Positions 54,778 through 64,000 of a stretch of 64,000 nt of DNA are shown here, piece by piece. Each line of letters begins with the position of its first letter. Position 1 is the first letter of the stretch. The translations under genes were made by a program, and so were the position numbers. The notes beneath the pieces are model-generated. The model saw nothing but the letters and a program-made list of their open reading frames with translations, had not been told where the DNA came from and made no database searches. Origin of the DNA: Periplaneta americana (lineage: Eukaryota > Arthropoda > Insecta > Blattodea > Blattidae); the NCBI RefSeq assembly GCF_040183065.1, contig NC_091127.1:105198834-105262833 (forward strand), in the 5' to 3' direction.

Positions 54778-55456
54778 CAGGTTGTTTCCGAGGTGGTGTT
54801 ACAAACTTTCAGAGATGATGGCCTGGTCCGGAAATGACCGAGTCGAAAGTTACAAGCAAAAATAGTTGTGTGGAAATGAAATAATTTTATTCCTCTTATT
54901 TATGTGTATTTATCTGTACATCTTACACATACTGTATTCATCTGACGTTGTTTACGTTGTCTACTTACAGTATTCCATTCAATGCGCTGTCTGAGGGATG
55001 GGGAAAGGAAACTACATTAAAGCAATGCAGAAAGCGTAATGTGTAACGTACATGGTCCGTCCTGATATGCACGTCTGTAGACAGCAGTGTATGTGTACAA
55101 GTTGCAGTGTCCAGTCGATCAGTCCTAGAGAAATGGAGGAGTACACGAGAGCGGAATAAGCAGACCTGAATTTCGAATACGGTTGAGCCAATGGGAACAG
55201 TAGAAAAGCTCACAGATTGTATCGGGACAAGTACCCACATAGGAGACACTCGGCCCATATCATTTTCCACGACTGTTCCAAACGTTAAGGGAAGAAGGGC
55301 ACTTGGTGCCAAATTACAATTCTATTTCCACACAATATTTTTGCTTATAACTTTCGACTCAGTCATTTCCGGACCATGGTTCCTTATCTCGAATTTATAC
55401 TTGTGCCCTTCCCCATCATTCCTGGAAGTCTGTAACAACACCTCGGAAAAACCCTG
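54778..55456 (+). mobile_element. Mariner-superfamily transposon, second copy of the 8.5-kb family
   Basis: Ends CAGGTTGTTTCCGAGGTGGT and, from the right, CAGGGTTTTTCCGAGGTGTT are flanked by TA in GATATA. Inverted repeats of about 120-150 bp are nearly the same as in the 8532-9252 copy. The interior repeats the decayed MEEYTRAE-stop-ADLNFEYG-stop-ANGNSR N-terminus (about 55131-55260). Both copies share the same two stops, so they come from an already dead, non-autonomous parent. Confidence 0.87.
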
Positions 55457-55619
55457 TATATATGATATACTTAGGTATGATACGATAATTATGATATGAT
55501 ATGATATGATATGATATGATATGATATATGATATGATATATGATATGATATATGATTATGATGATATATGATATAATATGATATGATATATGATATGATA
55601 TGAATGTTAAATGTTATAT

Positions 55620-55836
55620 TTTATTTAACGACGCTCGCAACTGCAGAGGTTATATCAGCGTCGCCGGATGTGCCGGAATTTTGTCCCACAGGAGTTCTTT
55701 TACATGCCAGTAAATCTACTGACATGAGCCTGTCGCATTTAAGCACACTTAAATGCCATCTACCTGGCACGGGATCGAACCCGCAACCTTGGCCATAGAA
55801 GGCCAGCGCTATACCAACTCGTCAACCAGGTCGACG
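55620..55836 (-). mobile_element. SINE family B, copy 1
   Basis: On minus: GTTGGTATAGCGCTGGCCTT (A box), GTTGCGGGTTCGATCCCG (B box), body with TGGCATTTAAGTGTG and GACATGTCAGTAGATTTACTG-like words. It ends GTTGCGAGCGTCGTTAAATA. Pentamer repeats border both sides. Confidence 0.87.
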
Positions 55837-56105
55837 ATATGATATGGTATATGATATGATATGATATATGATATGATATACGTATACATTTACTTGTGTT
55901 AGTTTCTACATCGAAGATAATGTACAATACAAAATTGCAAGTTTTACAAGTACTGAAGAGTGAATATTAATAACTAGTAATAATATAATGTAATGTAATA
56001 CAATGCAATACGTACGTACAATACAATATAATACAATACAACATGTGATATGATATGTATATATGATACGATAATTGTGATATATGATATGATATTACAT
56101 GATAT

Positions 56106-56352
56106 CGTCGTTGTTCCTGCAATAACTCCTATGTGACATATTTATCGATTTTAAGATTTTTGCTCTATTAAATAATTTAAATAGTGATACAGTAAATAAT
56201 AAAATCTATATGTAATTACATTTCTTTGTTTCGAAAATGTAAGAATTCACATTCTCCTATGTACGGCTCTCATAGGATGAGTAAATGCGTTTTTTCTTCC
56301 GGCTGAAAAATTTTATATTTTGCACATACGAGTTATTGCAGGAACGACGACG
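56106..56352. mobile_element. Small inverted-repeat element (247 bp) in the GATAT array
   Basis: CGTCGTTGTTCCTGCAATAA with CTCCTATGTG at the left and CGTCGTCGTTCCTGCAATAA with CTCGTATGTG from the right. About 27 of 30 match. The flanks are GATAT on both sides, so the target duplication cannot be separated from the repeat. No coding content; superfamily unassigned. Confidence 0.72.
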
Positions 56353-56590
56353 ATATGATATGATATGATGTGATATGATATGATATGATATGATATATGA
56401 TATGATATGATATGAAAAGTGAGACGTGAGACGTGCACGTATATAGTACATTTAGATTGTAACGTTAGTTGCTACATCGAAGATAATGTACAATACAAAA
56501 TTGCAAATTTTATAAATACTGAAGAGTGAATATTAATAATTAGTAATAATATAATGTAATGTAATACAATTCAATACAATATGTGATATA

Positions 56591-56812
56591 TGGTAGGTTG
56601 GTCGGCCTCGGTAGCGTACTTGGTATAGCGCTGGCCTTCTATGCTCGAGGTTGCGGGTTCTATCCCGGCCCAGGTCGATGGCATTTAATTGTGTTTAAAT
56701 GCGACAGTCTTATGTCAGTAGATTTCTGGCATGTAAAAGAACTCCTGAGGGACAAAATTCCGGTACATCGTATATAACCTCTGCAGTTGCGAGCGTCGTT
56801 AAATAAACCATA
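56591..56812 (+). mobile_element. SINE family B, copy 2
   Basis: GGTCGGCCTCGGTAGCGTAC with TTGGTATAGCGCTGGCC opens the head; B box GGTTGCGGGTTCTATCCCGG has one change (CTATC for CGATC). The body matches copy 1 and ends GCGAGCGTCGTTAAATAAAC. It lies in the opposite orientation to copy 1, 750 bp away. Confidence 0.87.
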
Positions 56813-57135
56813 ATTTAAATGTTTATGATATGATATATGTCATGATATAATATGATATATGATTTGGTATGATATATGATATGACATGATATGATATATG
56901 ATATGATATGATATATGATATGATATATGATATGATATGATATGATATGATATGATATGATATGATATGATATGATATGATATGATATGATATGAGAAGT
57001 GAGACGTGATATATGATACATGAGATATGATGTGAGATATGTGAGATGTGATATGAGATAATTGAGATATGAGATGTGATGTGTGAGTTGTGAGGTGTGA
57101 GATGTGATATGATACATGATGTGTGAGGTGACATA

Positions 57136-57219
57136 AAATATAATATGATACAATATAATCCAAGCTCTTCTTTTAATCATATCAATCGAAGATGATCTGC
57201 ATAGTAATTAAGTTTAGTT
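57136..57219. other. Short spacer, nothing recognised
   Basis: Boundary between the GATAT array and a LINE fragment. Confidence 0.4.
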
Positions 57220-57870
57220 GTTAAAGAATATGGTATGGTCATCTCCACTTCTAAAATAAAAAATATAGCAATGTGTGGAAGAACTATCCAAAGAATAAAA
57301 ATGGAAAAGATGATAAACAATAGAACAGGTGTCAAAATTTACATGTCTAGGAAATCTAATCTGAAGTGAAGAGATTGATTTTGTTATCAGATTGAAAATA
57401 TATTAGGAAACAAATGGGATTATCAAACATTTTGGAAAATAGATGTTACCTGAACAAAATTACTAATGCACAACATTAATTCGAAAGCATCATTGTATTA
57501 TGGAAGTGAAGTCTGGATACTTAATAAGAGAGAAACTAAGAAACTGGAAGCAGCACAAATGAAATTTCTGAGATCATTATTAGTAATTTCTAGGTGGAAC
57601 ATAAAACGAACATAGATATTACAAAACATTAAAAGTAAATAACATTGCAGAAGATATAAAGTTTCATTAACAGAATTGGAAAACACATGTCAGAAGAATG
57701 GAAAAAAAATCAATTATACATCTGACATACAAGTATCAATTATCAACTCATCGATATTGAAGCCGACCAACAACAAGGTTGAAAGGTAAACAACATCTCC
57801 ACATTACGGAACAGGTCAAATGACCTAAACAAGAGAAGGTGATGAAGATGAAAATGAAGATGATGTTAAT
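57220..57870 (+). pseudogene. LINE reverse transcriptase C-terminal end
   Basis: From about 57480: ASLYYGSEVWILNKRETKKL and EAAQMKFLRSLLVISRWNIK, matching the L-Y-G-S-E-x-W-x-L-x-K...L-x-A-A-x-M-[RK]-F-[LM]-R stretch after the RT thumb of a LINE family distinct from the RTE here. Later INSSILKPTNNKVER and GQMT-stop-TREGDE decay. The 3' end runs into GATGAAGATGAAAATGAAGA, a degenerate GATGAA tail. It is probably the same family as 26.1-26.4 kb. Confidence 0.65.
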
Positions 57871-58119
57871 CAGAGCTAGGAAGTTGGTACCGAAACTGTT
57901 TAGTTGTGTGAGTTTGGACTGTATCTATACCGAATGAGAAGTAGCTCTCCATGTCAATGAACCAGAACGACAAACATGTACAGCCGAATGGTAACCAAAT
58001 TTGTCCTCCAATCGTCCACGGCCTTAGAACAGAAAACAATAAACGAATAATAATAAAAAAATTGTAATTATAAACTTCGTAACTCCCAATCTAAAATAAT
58101 TTGCCCATACATATATACA

Positions 58120-60245
58120 ATTAAATCGTTCCTTGTTGAAAGGAACTAAATCCACATTTTTGTCAAATTCACTTTTTTATCGATTTGTAATGTAGAAAGC
58201 AAACTGCTTCTGTTGGTGTTGGAACGAACTTGTTACTCATATTCCTTGTGCTTTATTTGAGGTGGCCAATCTTGTCATTCCGTGTTGAAAGGAACTAACT
58301 CCTGTAGATAGTGCTTTTCAACACGGAACTACGAAGGTTCCAGGTTGGCGGCCCTGTGCTAACAGTGTATTCTGCCTCCAATATTTCGCGGGTTTTATAG
58401 TCTGCAGAGACTGATTGTTGAATATGCATATTAGTTGTTTGTCCCATTAAATGTTCAGATTTGATTATTCTGTACTTGATAACAGTATCAGATAATGGAA
58501 GACAGAGTACACAAGGACGTGAAAAGTAGCGTCAACGTCACGATGAAATATACCTTAGAATATTTGTTGATGTGAAATAAAATTTTTATGTTCAATATTT
58601 TAATAAGAATTTTGCATATCGATTTGTTAGGCCACAAATTGACGTTTGTAGCAAGTGTAAAGAACTTGAAACAAAAGAAAAATCTCTACACTTATCACAA
58701 AACGTAAAACTAGCAGCACTTAATGAATTATAAGTTCATAAAAGAAGAAGTAAAAAATTGTATTCCAACTTACACTCAAGCTCTGAATCCTGTAACTCTG
58801 ATGAAACACTATGTATAGCATTTGATTACATGCAAAATCTTCCCCTTCCTTATATACCTGTTCAGGAGATTTTCTATCTCAGATAGCTCTGAGTTAATGT
58901 TTTTAATATTCATAACCTTAATGACAACAGTTGCAAAGTATACATGTATCATGAGGGAGAGGTCAAAAAAATGCCAATGAAGTATGTGCTTTCATTCTGG
59001 ACTACCTCACTAATGAGTAAAACAAAATGTCAAGAAACTCCATCTTTACTCAGATGGGTGCCCAGCTCAGAATAGAAACCATTAATTCATTCGGCTTTTC
59101 ATGGGTTTAGTTGAGGATAAAATGTTTGATGAAATAATTAACCGATTCCCTATCAGAGGGCATTCCTTTTTGGATTTTGGAGTGTTAAAAAAAACAATTC
59201 AGCAATGTGATAGAGTCTGTACATGTAAAGAATACTGTAACATCATTGCTAATGCAAAACTCAATATTAGTGTAAAAATAGTAACAGGTAATGATATTTA
59301 TGATGTAAATAAATGATAGCCCACATTTTATAAAAAGACCACGCTCAGTGATGAATCAGCTGGGTGGAATATCCCTCGGAATATGAAGATGACATTTGCT
59401 CCTGCATCATTCTCAGAGTTTCTATATTCTGCTGATCACCCTGGTACGATTGTAACTCGTCCTTTTATTGAGAGTCCAGTCAGTCACTCTTTCCATCTAT
59501 CAAACCCTGGCACAAGAAATTGTAATCTTATTAGCCAATTACAGAAAGCCTATCCTGAAGGACGAGTTCCAATCAAAACAAGTAAACTAGATGATGTGAG
59601 GAAAGGTTATCGTTATGTCACTACATCAGGGGATAGCAAAGATTTCTATGAAGAAATATTTCAATGACCAACGGAATAAAAAGAAAACCTACTTTATTGA
59701 AAACAGTAATTATTTGAAGTGTTGCTCTGTACTTACCCAAGAATAATAATATATTGGTTAATTCAATCAAATAGTATGGATATTTTAAAACCTTTGTTTT
59801 ATTTTCTGAGTTATTCTCATTACAAAGGTGTAGGACTACTGTAAACATTCTATGTATATTGTGAAAATAATGTATGTTATACTGCACCATGCAAGTAACA
59901 TGTTTCATAGTTAATTTTTTTCTTAAGACATGTATTTCAGGTGATTTACTAAATTCCCAATTTATTTTTATAGGCCAAAATATGTTCACATTCTTATAAA
60001 TAGAGCATTTCCATGTTGAAAGGAACTAAGTCCAGTTACGTGTTTTGTAGATTAGAAAGATTCTAATGACTGTGCGAATATTTTTATGAGTCTAAACTAA
60101 TTCTGTATGCTTATATTTTATGTGCACAATATATTTTGGTTTAATCTTCGATAGATTACTCACAAAACAGTTTTTTTTTCGATTATCTCAAAACTTTAAA
60201 AAGTGGACTTAGTTCCTTTCAACAATAACCGATTCAATTATAATT
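58120..60245 (+). mobile_element. Candidate DNA transposon encoding a DUF7869-like protein
   Basis: The motif GTTGAAAGGAACTAA occurs at 58135-58149, 58284-58298 and 60015-60029, and inverted at 60209-60223. Outer flanks also match in inverted sense (AATTAAATCG-TT at left; AATTGAATCGGTT from the right). So the ends look like 40-50-bp inverted repeats with an internal iteron near each end. Between them lies a single protein relic (58598-59667). Another inverted pair, TTCCGTGTTGAAA/TTTCAACACGGAA, lies at 58278-58329. The target duplication is unresolved, so exact ends are approximate. Confidence 0.62.
58598..59667 (+). pseudogene. DUF7869-like transposase relic
   Basis: Across frames: FVRPQIDVCSKCKELETKEK (C-x2-C), IAFDYMQNLPLPYIPVQEIF with YLR, NVFNIHNLNDNSCKVYMYHE and VLSFWTTSLMSKTKCQ. 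Then NRFPIRGHSFLDFGVLKKTI (59143-59202) and an open 94-codon tail (59383-59667) with FSEFLYSADHPGTIVTRPFI. The blocks and their order are those of the arthropod family also seen at 37.0-37.7 kb. The D-G-C-x-G-Q-N-K-N block has become MGAQLRIETINSF-like sequence. Five or more breaks show it is dead. A role as the transposase of this element is inferred from position. Confidence 0.65.
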
Positions 60246-60296
60246 TTAGCCTCATTATAAGAAATAACAATAAACATTATTATTTTATCTGTAGTA

Positions 60297-60351
60297 ATGT
60301 CACGAGAGGCCTGAGATTTATCTGGGAAATCTCAGACCTCGAGTGGCATTT
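60297..60351. repeat. 24-bp-arm inverted repeat (hairpin)
   Basis: AATGTCACGAGAGGCCTGAG with ATTT, a 7-base ATCTGGG loop, then AAATCTCAGACCTCGAGTGG with CATT. The inner 14 bp pair with one mismatch. It is not near a gene. Confidence 0.75.
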
Positions 60352-61615
60352 ATTAGGACTATTTCGTGAATAAAATAAAAAATGTAAATAATATATTCCT
60401 AAAATTCGATCACAGAATGTTAATAATTGTTTATTAACGAATACTTAACCGTTTTAGACATTGTGAAGTTGAAATACTCGTAGATGAATATCGATTAGTG
60501 CAATAAAGGAATTCGATGTTATTATTCAGTAATGCCAATTGCGAAATACAGGTTTAACAATGTTAATTACATTTCTCTTATTATTATAACATAAATACAT
60601 TTTCATTATCTGCTGAAATCATAATTTAATTTAACAGTAACAGTGAGGACGGCTATATACCAATGCTTATGTATTCACAGCGAGACATGCTGCTACACAG
60701 TGAAGCCATCTCTGTATAGGTAGGCCTAATTAAAACACGAATTTTATTACGCCATACGGAAGGCAGTTTGATGAAAAGACCTTATTATTACTATGCAAGG
60801 TCTTTGGGTTTGATATGCAATGATGTTACATAAATTTGAACATCTGACTTTCTATTAATTGTTTCATTTCATTCACAAAATACAAATTTTGTAGGCTACT
60901 TATAGGTTATGTTACCTGTGGGATTAGGACCAATGTCAGCTGTATCTTATTTCGACCGTTACAATAAGTGCTACACGAAAGCATTTTTTATAGCTCGACA
61001 AACGCATTCTCGCTGTAGTGTGTAACGGAACTAAAGCTGCATCTACACAGTTCAATATTCCAATCGCGTTTGCGTGCAATCTGGGAAGAATATTGAAAGA
61101 ATCAAGTTTAAAAGGTACGTTCAATTAATATGCATGAAGATTTTGTGTCTACATGGTGCGCCATTTTGAACGTCGTCTTCACTACTTAAATATATTGATT
61201 AATATTAAATATCAATCCAGCATTCATTCCTTTAAAGTTCAAAGAAAAGTTTAACCGTGTAGTTGCATCTTAATGTATTCATGATCATCAATTCACGGGG
61301 AAACAGTTGGCGACAACGACTAAACAAAAGAACGACCATGCGATAAATTGATAGCGATAAATCTAGCTGCAAAAATTATCGCAAAGTGTGACTGTGATTG
61401 GTTGGAATTCAAAATTTCATTACACTTCATTGGACGAAAATGGAATGACGTCATATAAACGAAATAGTCAAAAGAAATACTTCTTTCATGTTCAGAAAAA
61501 ATTAACAGTACTCTGAAAATATTCTTTCTTCGTCACAAGACGTTATTGGAGAAAATCTGAAATATGATGCAGTATTTCTTATCACCAGGTGAACAACAAC
61601 TTTGTGAATCTAATA
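60352..61615. other. No recognised gene
   Basis: AT-rich. GACTATTTCGT at about 60358 recurs inverted near 61460 (ACGAAATAGTC), which could be part of a decayed element, but I cannot define ends. Confidence 0.4.
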
Positions 61616-61623
61616 GTGTATCT

Positions 61624-61806
61624 CAGCGGTCATCAGCACACTGCACCCTCGGGCTAGCGTCTCTTACCCGCGGAAAAGAGACTGCACAATGGTATATCCG
61701 TGGCTGATGGTGGGTATGCTCTTTACCTCTTCCTACTGTACGACGAGTATATAACACGTTACTCCCCTTATCCTTTACCCATTTCAGCGAGTGCTGACCA
61801 CCACTG
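61624..61806. mobile_element. Miniature hAT (183 bp)
   Basis: Exact 8-bp duplications GTGTATCT lie at 61616-61623 and 61807-61814. Ends are CAGCGGTCATCAGCAC and, from the right, CAGTGGTGGTCAGCAC. No coding potential. Confidence 0.88.
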
Positions 61807-62099
61807 GTGTATCTCGTATCGTATGTGACACATAATATTAAACTCATAGGCCTAATATTGTTTTCAAGATTTCTTCATTTCTATTGTACCGTAATTCTGA
61901 TATTGAATGAACATGGACTGTGACGCAACCGAATTCGTAGTAGCATAGTAACATGAGACTTCAACAGACCAGCAAAACTAACAAGTATTGATGTCTGGTG
62001 AATAAACTTGTCTTTCAACCAACATTTAACGAAGAATAATTCGGGAAAAATAAATGTGTTACATATTTCTGATGTTTGATGTTTTACATACTTCTAGAA

Positions 62100-64000
62100 T
62101 TATGAAAGACTTAGACTCTGGTTAAGGATGTACAGCAATTTTCTCAGATCTTAGAGAAGCGTTTGATACGGTTAATCATGATAACCTTTTTAGAAAAATG
62201 AAAGTGCATTGGCGTAAGAGGTAATGTTCTGGACTTGTTTCGTCTCATTTAAGTGATAGAAAAAAGTTGTTAAAATTCAAGCTGTGTTTAGTGAAATAAC
62301 AAAAATAAATACAGGTGTGCCTCAAGGCAAAGTGTTAGTACCTACTGGGTGTTCAGTTCAAAGTGTGTCATGGCTTGCTGTATGCCGTCATGTGGCTAGC
62401 CGATGAGCCTAGAGAATTCAATCTTCCTACACTTCCGCAGAGGTGTATAACCTATGAGGCAGAGAAGTTGCCTAGCAAGTACGGCGTTCATTCTGAAGAG
62501 TACGTACCGATACGTACGGTAACGCCGGTAGTGGCAGGAATGTGAACTGTTTGGAAATACGTACTGTCGGGATATGGGGAGAGGGTTAAGACGATTACTT
62601 ACGTATTTGTTGACATTAACTCCGACGGTCAACATGGACACGTAGTATTTGATTTATGTTGTGGAATGTTACCTTACGCAACCGATGATAACAATACCCT
62701 GCGTACGACTTGCCGGCGCAAAACACAGTTCGAAAGAGGTTATGGTAGCACACAGACCGTACAGACCGCCATCTGTTGTTACGACGTTCAAGTTATACCG
62801 TACACGTTCTCAAGTTCAGATTGAAGAACGCCTTAAATAATAAGCAACTTTTCTAACATATAAGCTGAAACTCGCTTCAAATCGGTGACCCAACAACAGT
62901 GACGTCATGACACACTTTGAAATGAACACCCAGTATTTTATTTATAATATATATTAATAACTTACTGATACTTGATTTGTCACAAAATAACGGAAATATA
63001 CATTCTTACTCAGATGATAGTGCAACTATTTTCAGTGGTTTAACATGAAAAGAAACTTATCGGAAAGGAAACAATAGTATGATTTAATAAAAAATGGTTA
63101 GTGTCAAACTTACTATATTTAAATATTTTTAAAACAACTGTTGTACCCTTTTCACTAACATCATACAATGCCACACATCTTGACTACATTTACAGTATTA
63201 AAATTCACAATCCTAATAAAATTGTACAATTTGGTTAAATTGTAACTGTATCCTATGTTTAAACAATTCTACTGAGTTAAATATCTAGGAATACTAATTG
63301 ACCAGGACCTTAGATGGGACACACGTATTACATTTTTATGTAATAAATTACGCAAAATTTTATATATATACATATAGATTTCTCGTACTTCGATCTTACC
63401 TTCCTATTAATTTTTTAAGATTAGACTAATGTATTCGTCCTTGGTGCAATCTGTATTACGTTATGGCTTTCGGTTGGGGCAATGTTTCTAAATCCATAAG
63501 AAAGCCGCTGGATAATAAATAATAAATAAATTTAGCTTCCCTTACGAAAATGTTGCCAGACCTGACAAAGCGTATTACATATAATATGAAAACATACCTA
63601 AAAGGTAAAATGATATACATTTGAAACGGTTAGGGAATCGGATAGACAAAATGTCAGAGACAAATTTACACCTAAGTAGCATTTGTGCTCATTTACAGTT
63701 AAGAAAGGGGGGGATATCATCAGGTAAGAATGATTTGAATGCCATATACCGCGAGAAAAATAATAATACGGATTTACTGGCATTGATATCTAAACCAATT
63801 AACAGTCATCGTTTAAGATAACTTGAAATTTCCATTATCACAAAAGAAAATAATCAAAATTTGTCTGTAAAAGTCTATTGACTATCCTGCTAAACTTCTT
63901 TATTCGTATTGTAACGTTTTCAAATTGGAGGAGATATATAAATATGCATTATTAACTTTCTTTCATAAGAACAAGAAAAATTTCAAAACATATTGGCATA
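62100..64000 (+). mobile_element. CR1-like LINE, split by a TA-flanked element and running off the window
   Basis: Reading onward from 62140: DLREAFDTVNHDNLFRKMKV (RT motif A with its Asp) and a short SSHLSDRKKLLKF stretch, then TGVPQGKVLVP (motif B). After the 589-bp element, ILFIIYINNLLI and HSYSDDSATIFSG (the YADD box, here YSDD). Then KYLGILIDQDLRWDTRITF (about 63277-63335), a C-terminal PDLTKRITYNMKTYLKG, and IDYPAKLLYSYCNVFKLEEI with YKYALLTFFHKNKK at 63870-63975. Several stops and frame shifts occur. About 190 bp (63625-63815) interrupt the C-terminus with an unrelated 66-codon frame. The 3' end lies outside the window. Confidence 0.75.
62345..62933. mobile_element. TA-flanked inverted-repeat element (589 bp) inside the LINE
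   Basis: Ends CTGGGTGTTCAGTTCAAAGT with GTGTCATG and, from the right, CTGGGTGTTCATTTCAAAGT with GTGTCATG, flanked by TA (62343-62344, 62934-62935). Removing it with one TA rejoins the LINE codons for VLVP and ILFIIYINN in frame. Inner frames of 60-81 codons on both strands resemble nothing known. The interior is richer in GC than its host and has many TACG words (62490-62590). Confidence 0.85.

Larger units (their letters stand above)
54620..57135. repeat. Composite array: ~150-bp unit plus GATAT pentamers, with insertions
   Basis: A unit containing CTACATCGAAGATAA, ACAATACAAAATTGCAA and GTAATATAATGTAATGTAAT with CAATAC repeats occurs at about 54620-54760, 55881-56045 and 56438-56585. Each is followed by GTGATATGATAT. 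GATAT/ATATG pentamer runs lie at 55490-55610, 55838-55880, 56349-56415 and 56820-57000, then decay to GAGATATGTGAGATGTG to 57135. A mariner, two SINE-B copies and a small inverted-repeat element are inserted in or beside the runs. The long Tyr/His/Ile/Ser frames on minus are repeat artefacts. Confidence 0.85.

Noticed and set aside
11868..56812. SINE heads as functional tRNA genes
   Set aside because: A and B boxes are present but acceptor stems do not pair, and each head is joined to a conserved SINE body. Only 39054-39125 folds fully, and it has C33.
56815..57180. Overlapping 103-121-codon minus frames rich in Tyr, His, Ile and Ser
   Set aside because: They are translations of GATAT pentamers; the repeat period and lack of stops explain them.
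1..64000. A host protein-coding gene
   Set aside because: Every recognisable coding stretch belongs to a mobile element. The other frames lack family resemblance and exon structure.

Overview
This window is intergenic, transposon-dominated DNA from a large insect genome. I find no host gene with a convincing coding structure. The longest recognisable open frames are a 199-codon transposase-like piece (37024-37623, minus) and a 137-codon Jockey reverse transcriptase end (29164-29577, minus). The mix of families, AT-rich background and tRNA-headed SINEs point to a cockroach-like (blattodean) genome. My recollection of the RTE and SINE families favours Periplaneta americana, but that is inference.

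Layout. 0-10 kb: a complete hAT (16-1342), LINE ends, a possible Penelope-like terminus with a hammerhead-like core, a 907-bp TA-flanked element, an RNase H-bearing LINE relic, a 1.9-kb hAT full of iterons, and an RTE LINE carrying two clean insertions. 10-20 kb: SINEs, a mariner relic split by a hAT and a SINE, RTE and other LINE ends, and a mariner-superfamily element with long inverted repeats. 19.7-26 kb: a 2.5-kb iteron element containing a hAT and an RTE, another RTE, and an IS630/Tc1-like element with a SINE inside. 26-34 kb: LINE ends, two hATs, a Jockey LINE, mariner and MULE transposase pieces and an 850-bp minisatellite. 36-44 kb: a transposase-like ORF resembling DUF7869, a 5'-truncated RTE, a tRNA-like cloverleaf, and a pogo/Tigger relic containing other elements. 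45-51 kb: TA-flanked elements, a Tc1 transposase relic with nested insertions, a long-inverted-repeat element, and an RTE copy with an 18-bp target duplication. 51-57 kb: SINEs, purine-rich DNA and a composite array of GATAT pentamers. 57-64 kb: a LINE end, a 2.1-kb candidate DNA transposon with terminal iterons and a DUF7869-like transposase relic, a 183-bp hAT, and a LINE that runs off the right edge and holds a 589-bp TA-flanked element.

Insertion history can be read directly. At least seven hATs have recognisable 8-bp target duplications, five or more exact; an eighth hAT-like end pair is more diverged. About nine elements have TA duplications. In several cases removing an element and one duplication restores the host element's reading frame. 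SINE families A and B share a 3' end motif, which suggests the same LINE machinery copies both. The most unusual items are the DUF7869-like transposon at 58.1-60.2 kb, the hammerhead-like core near 2.3 kb, and the insertion with a pentamer tail at 52.1 kb.
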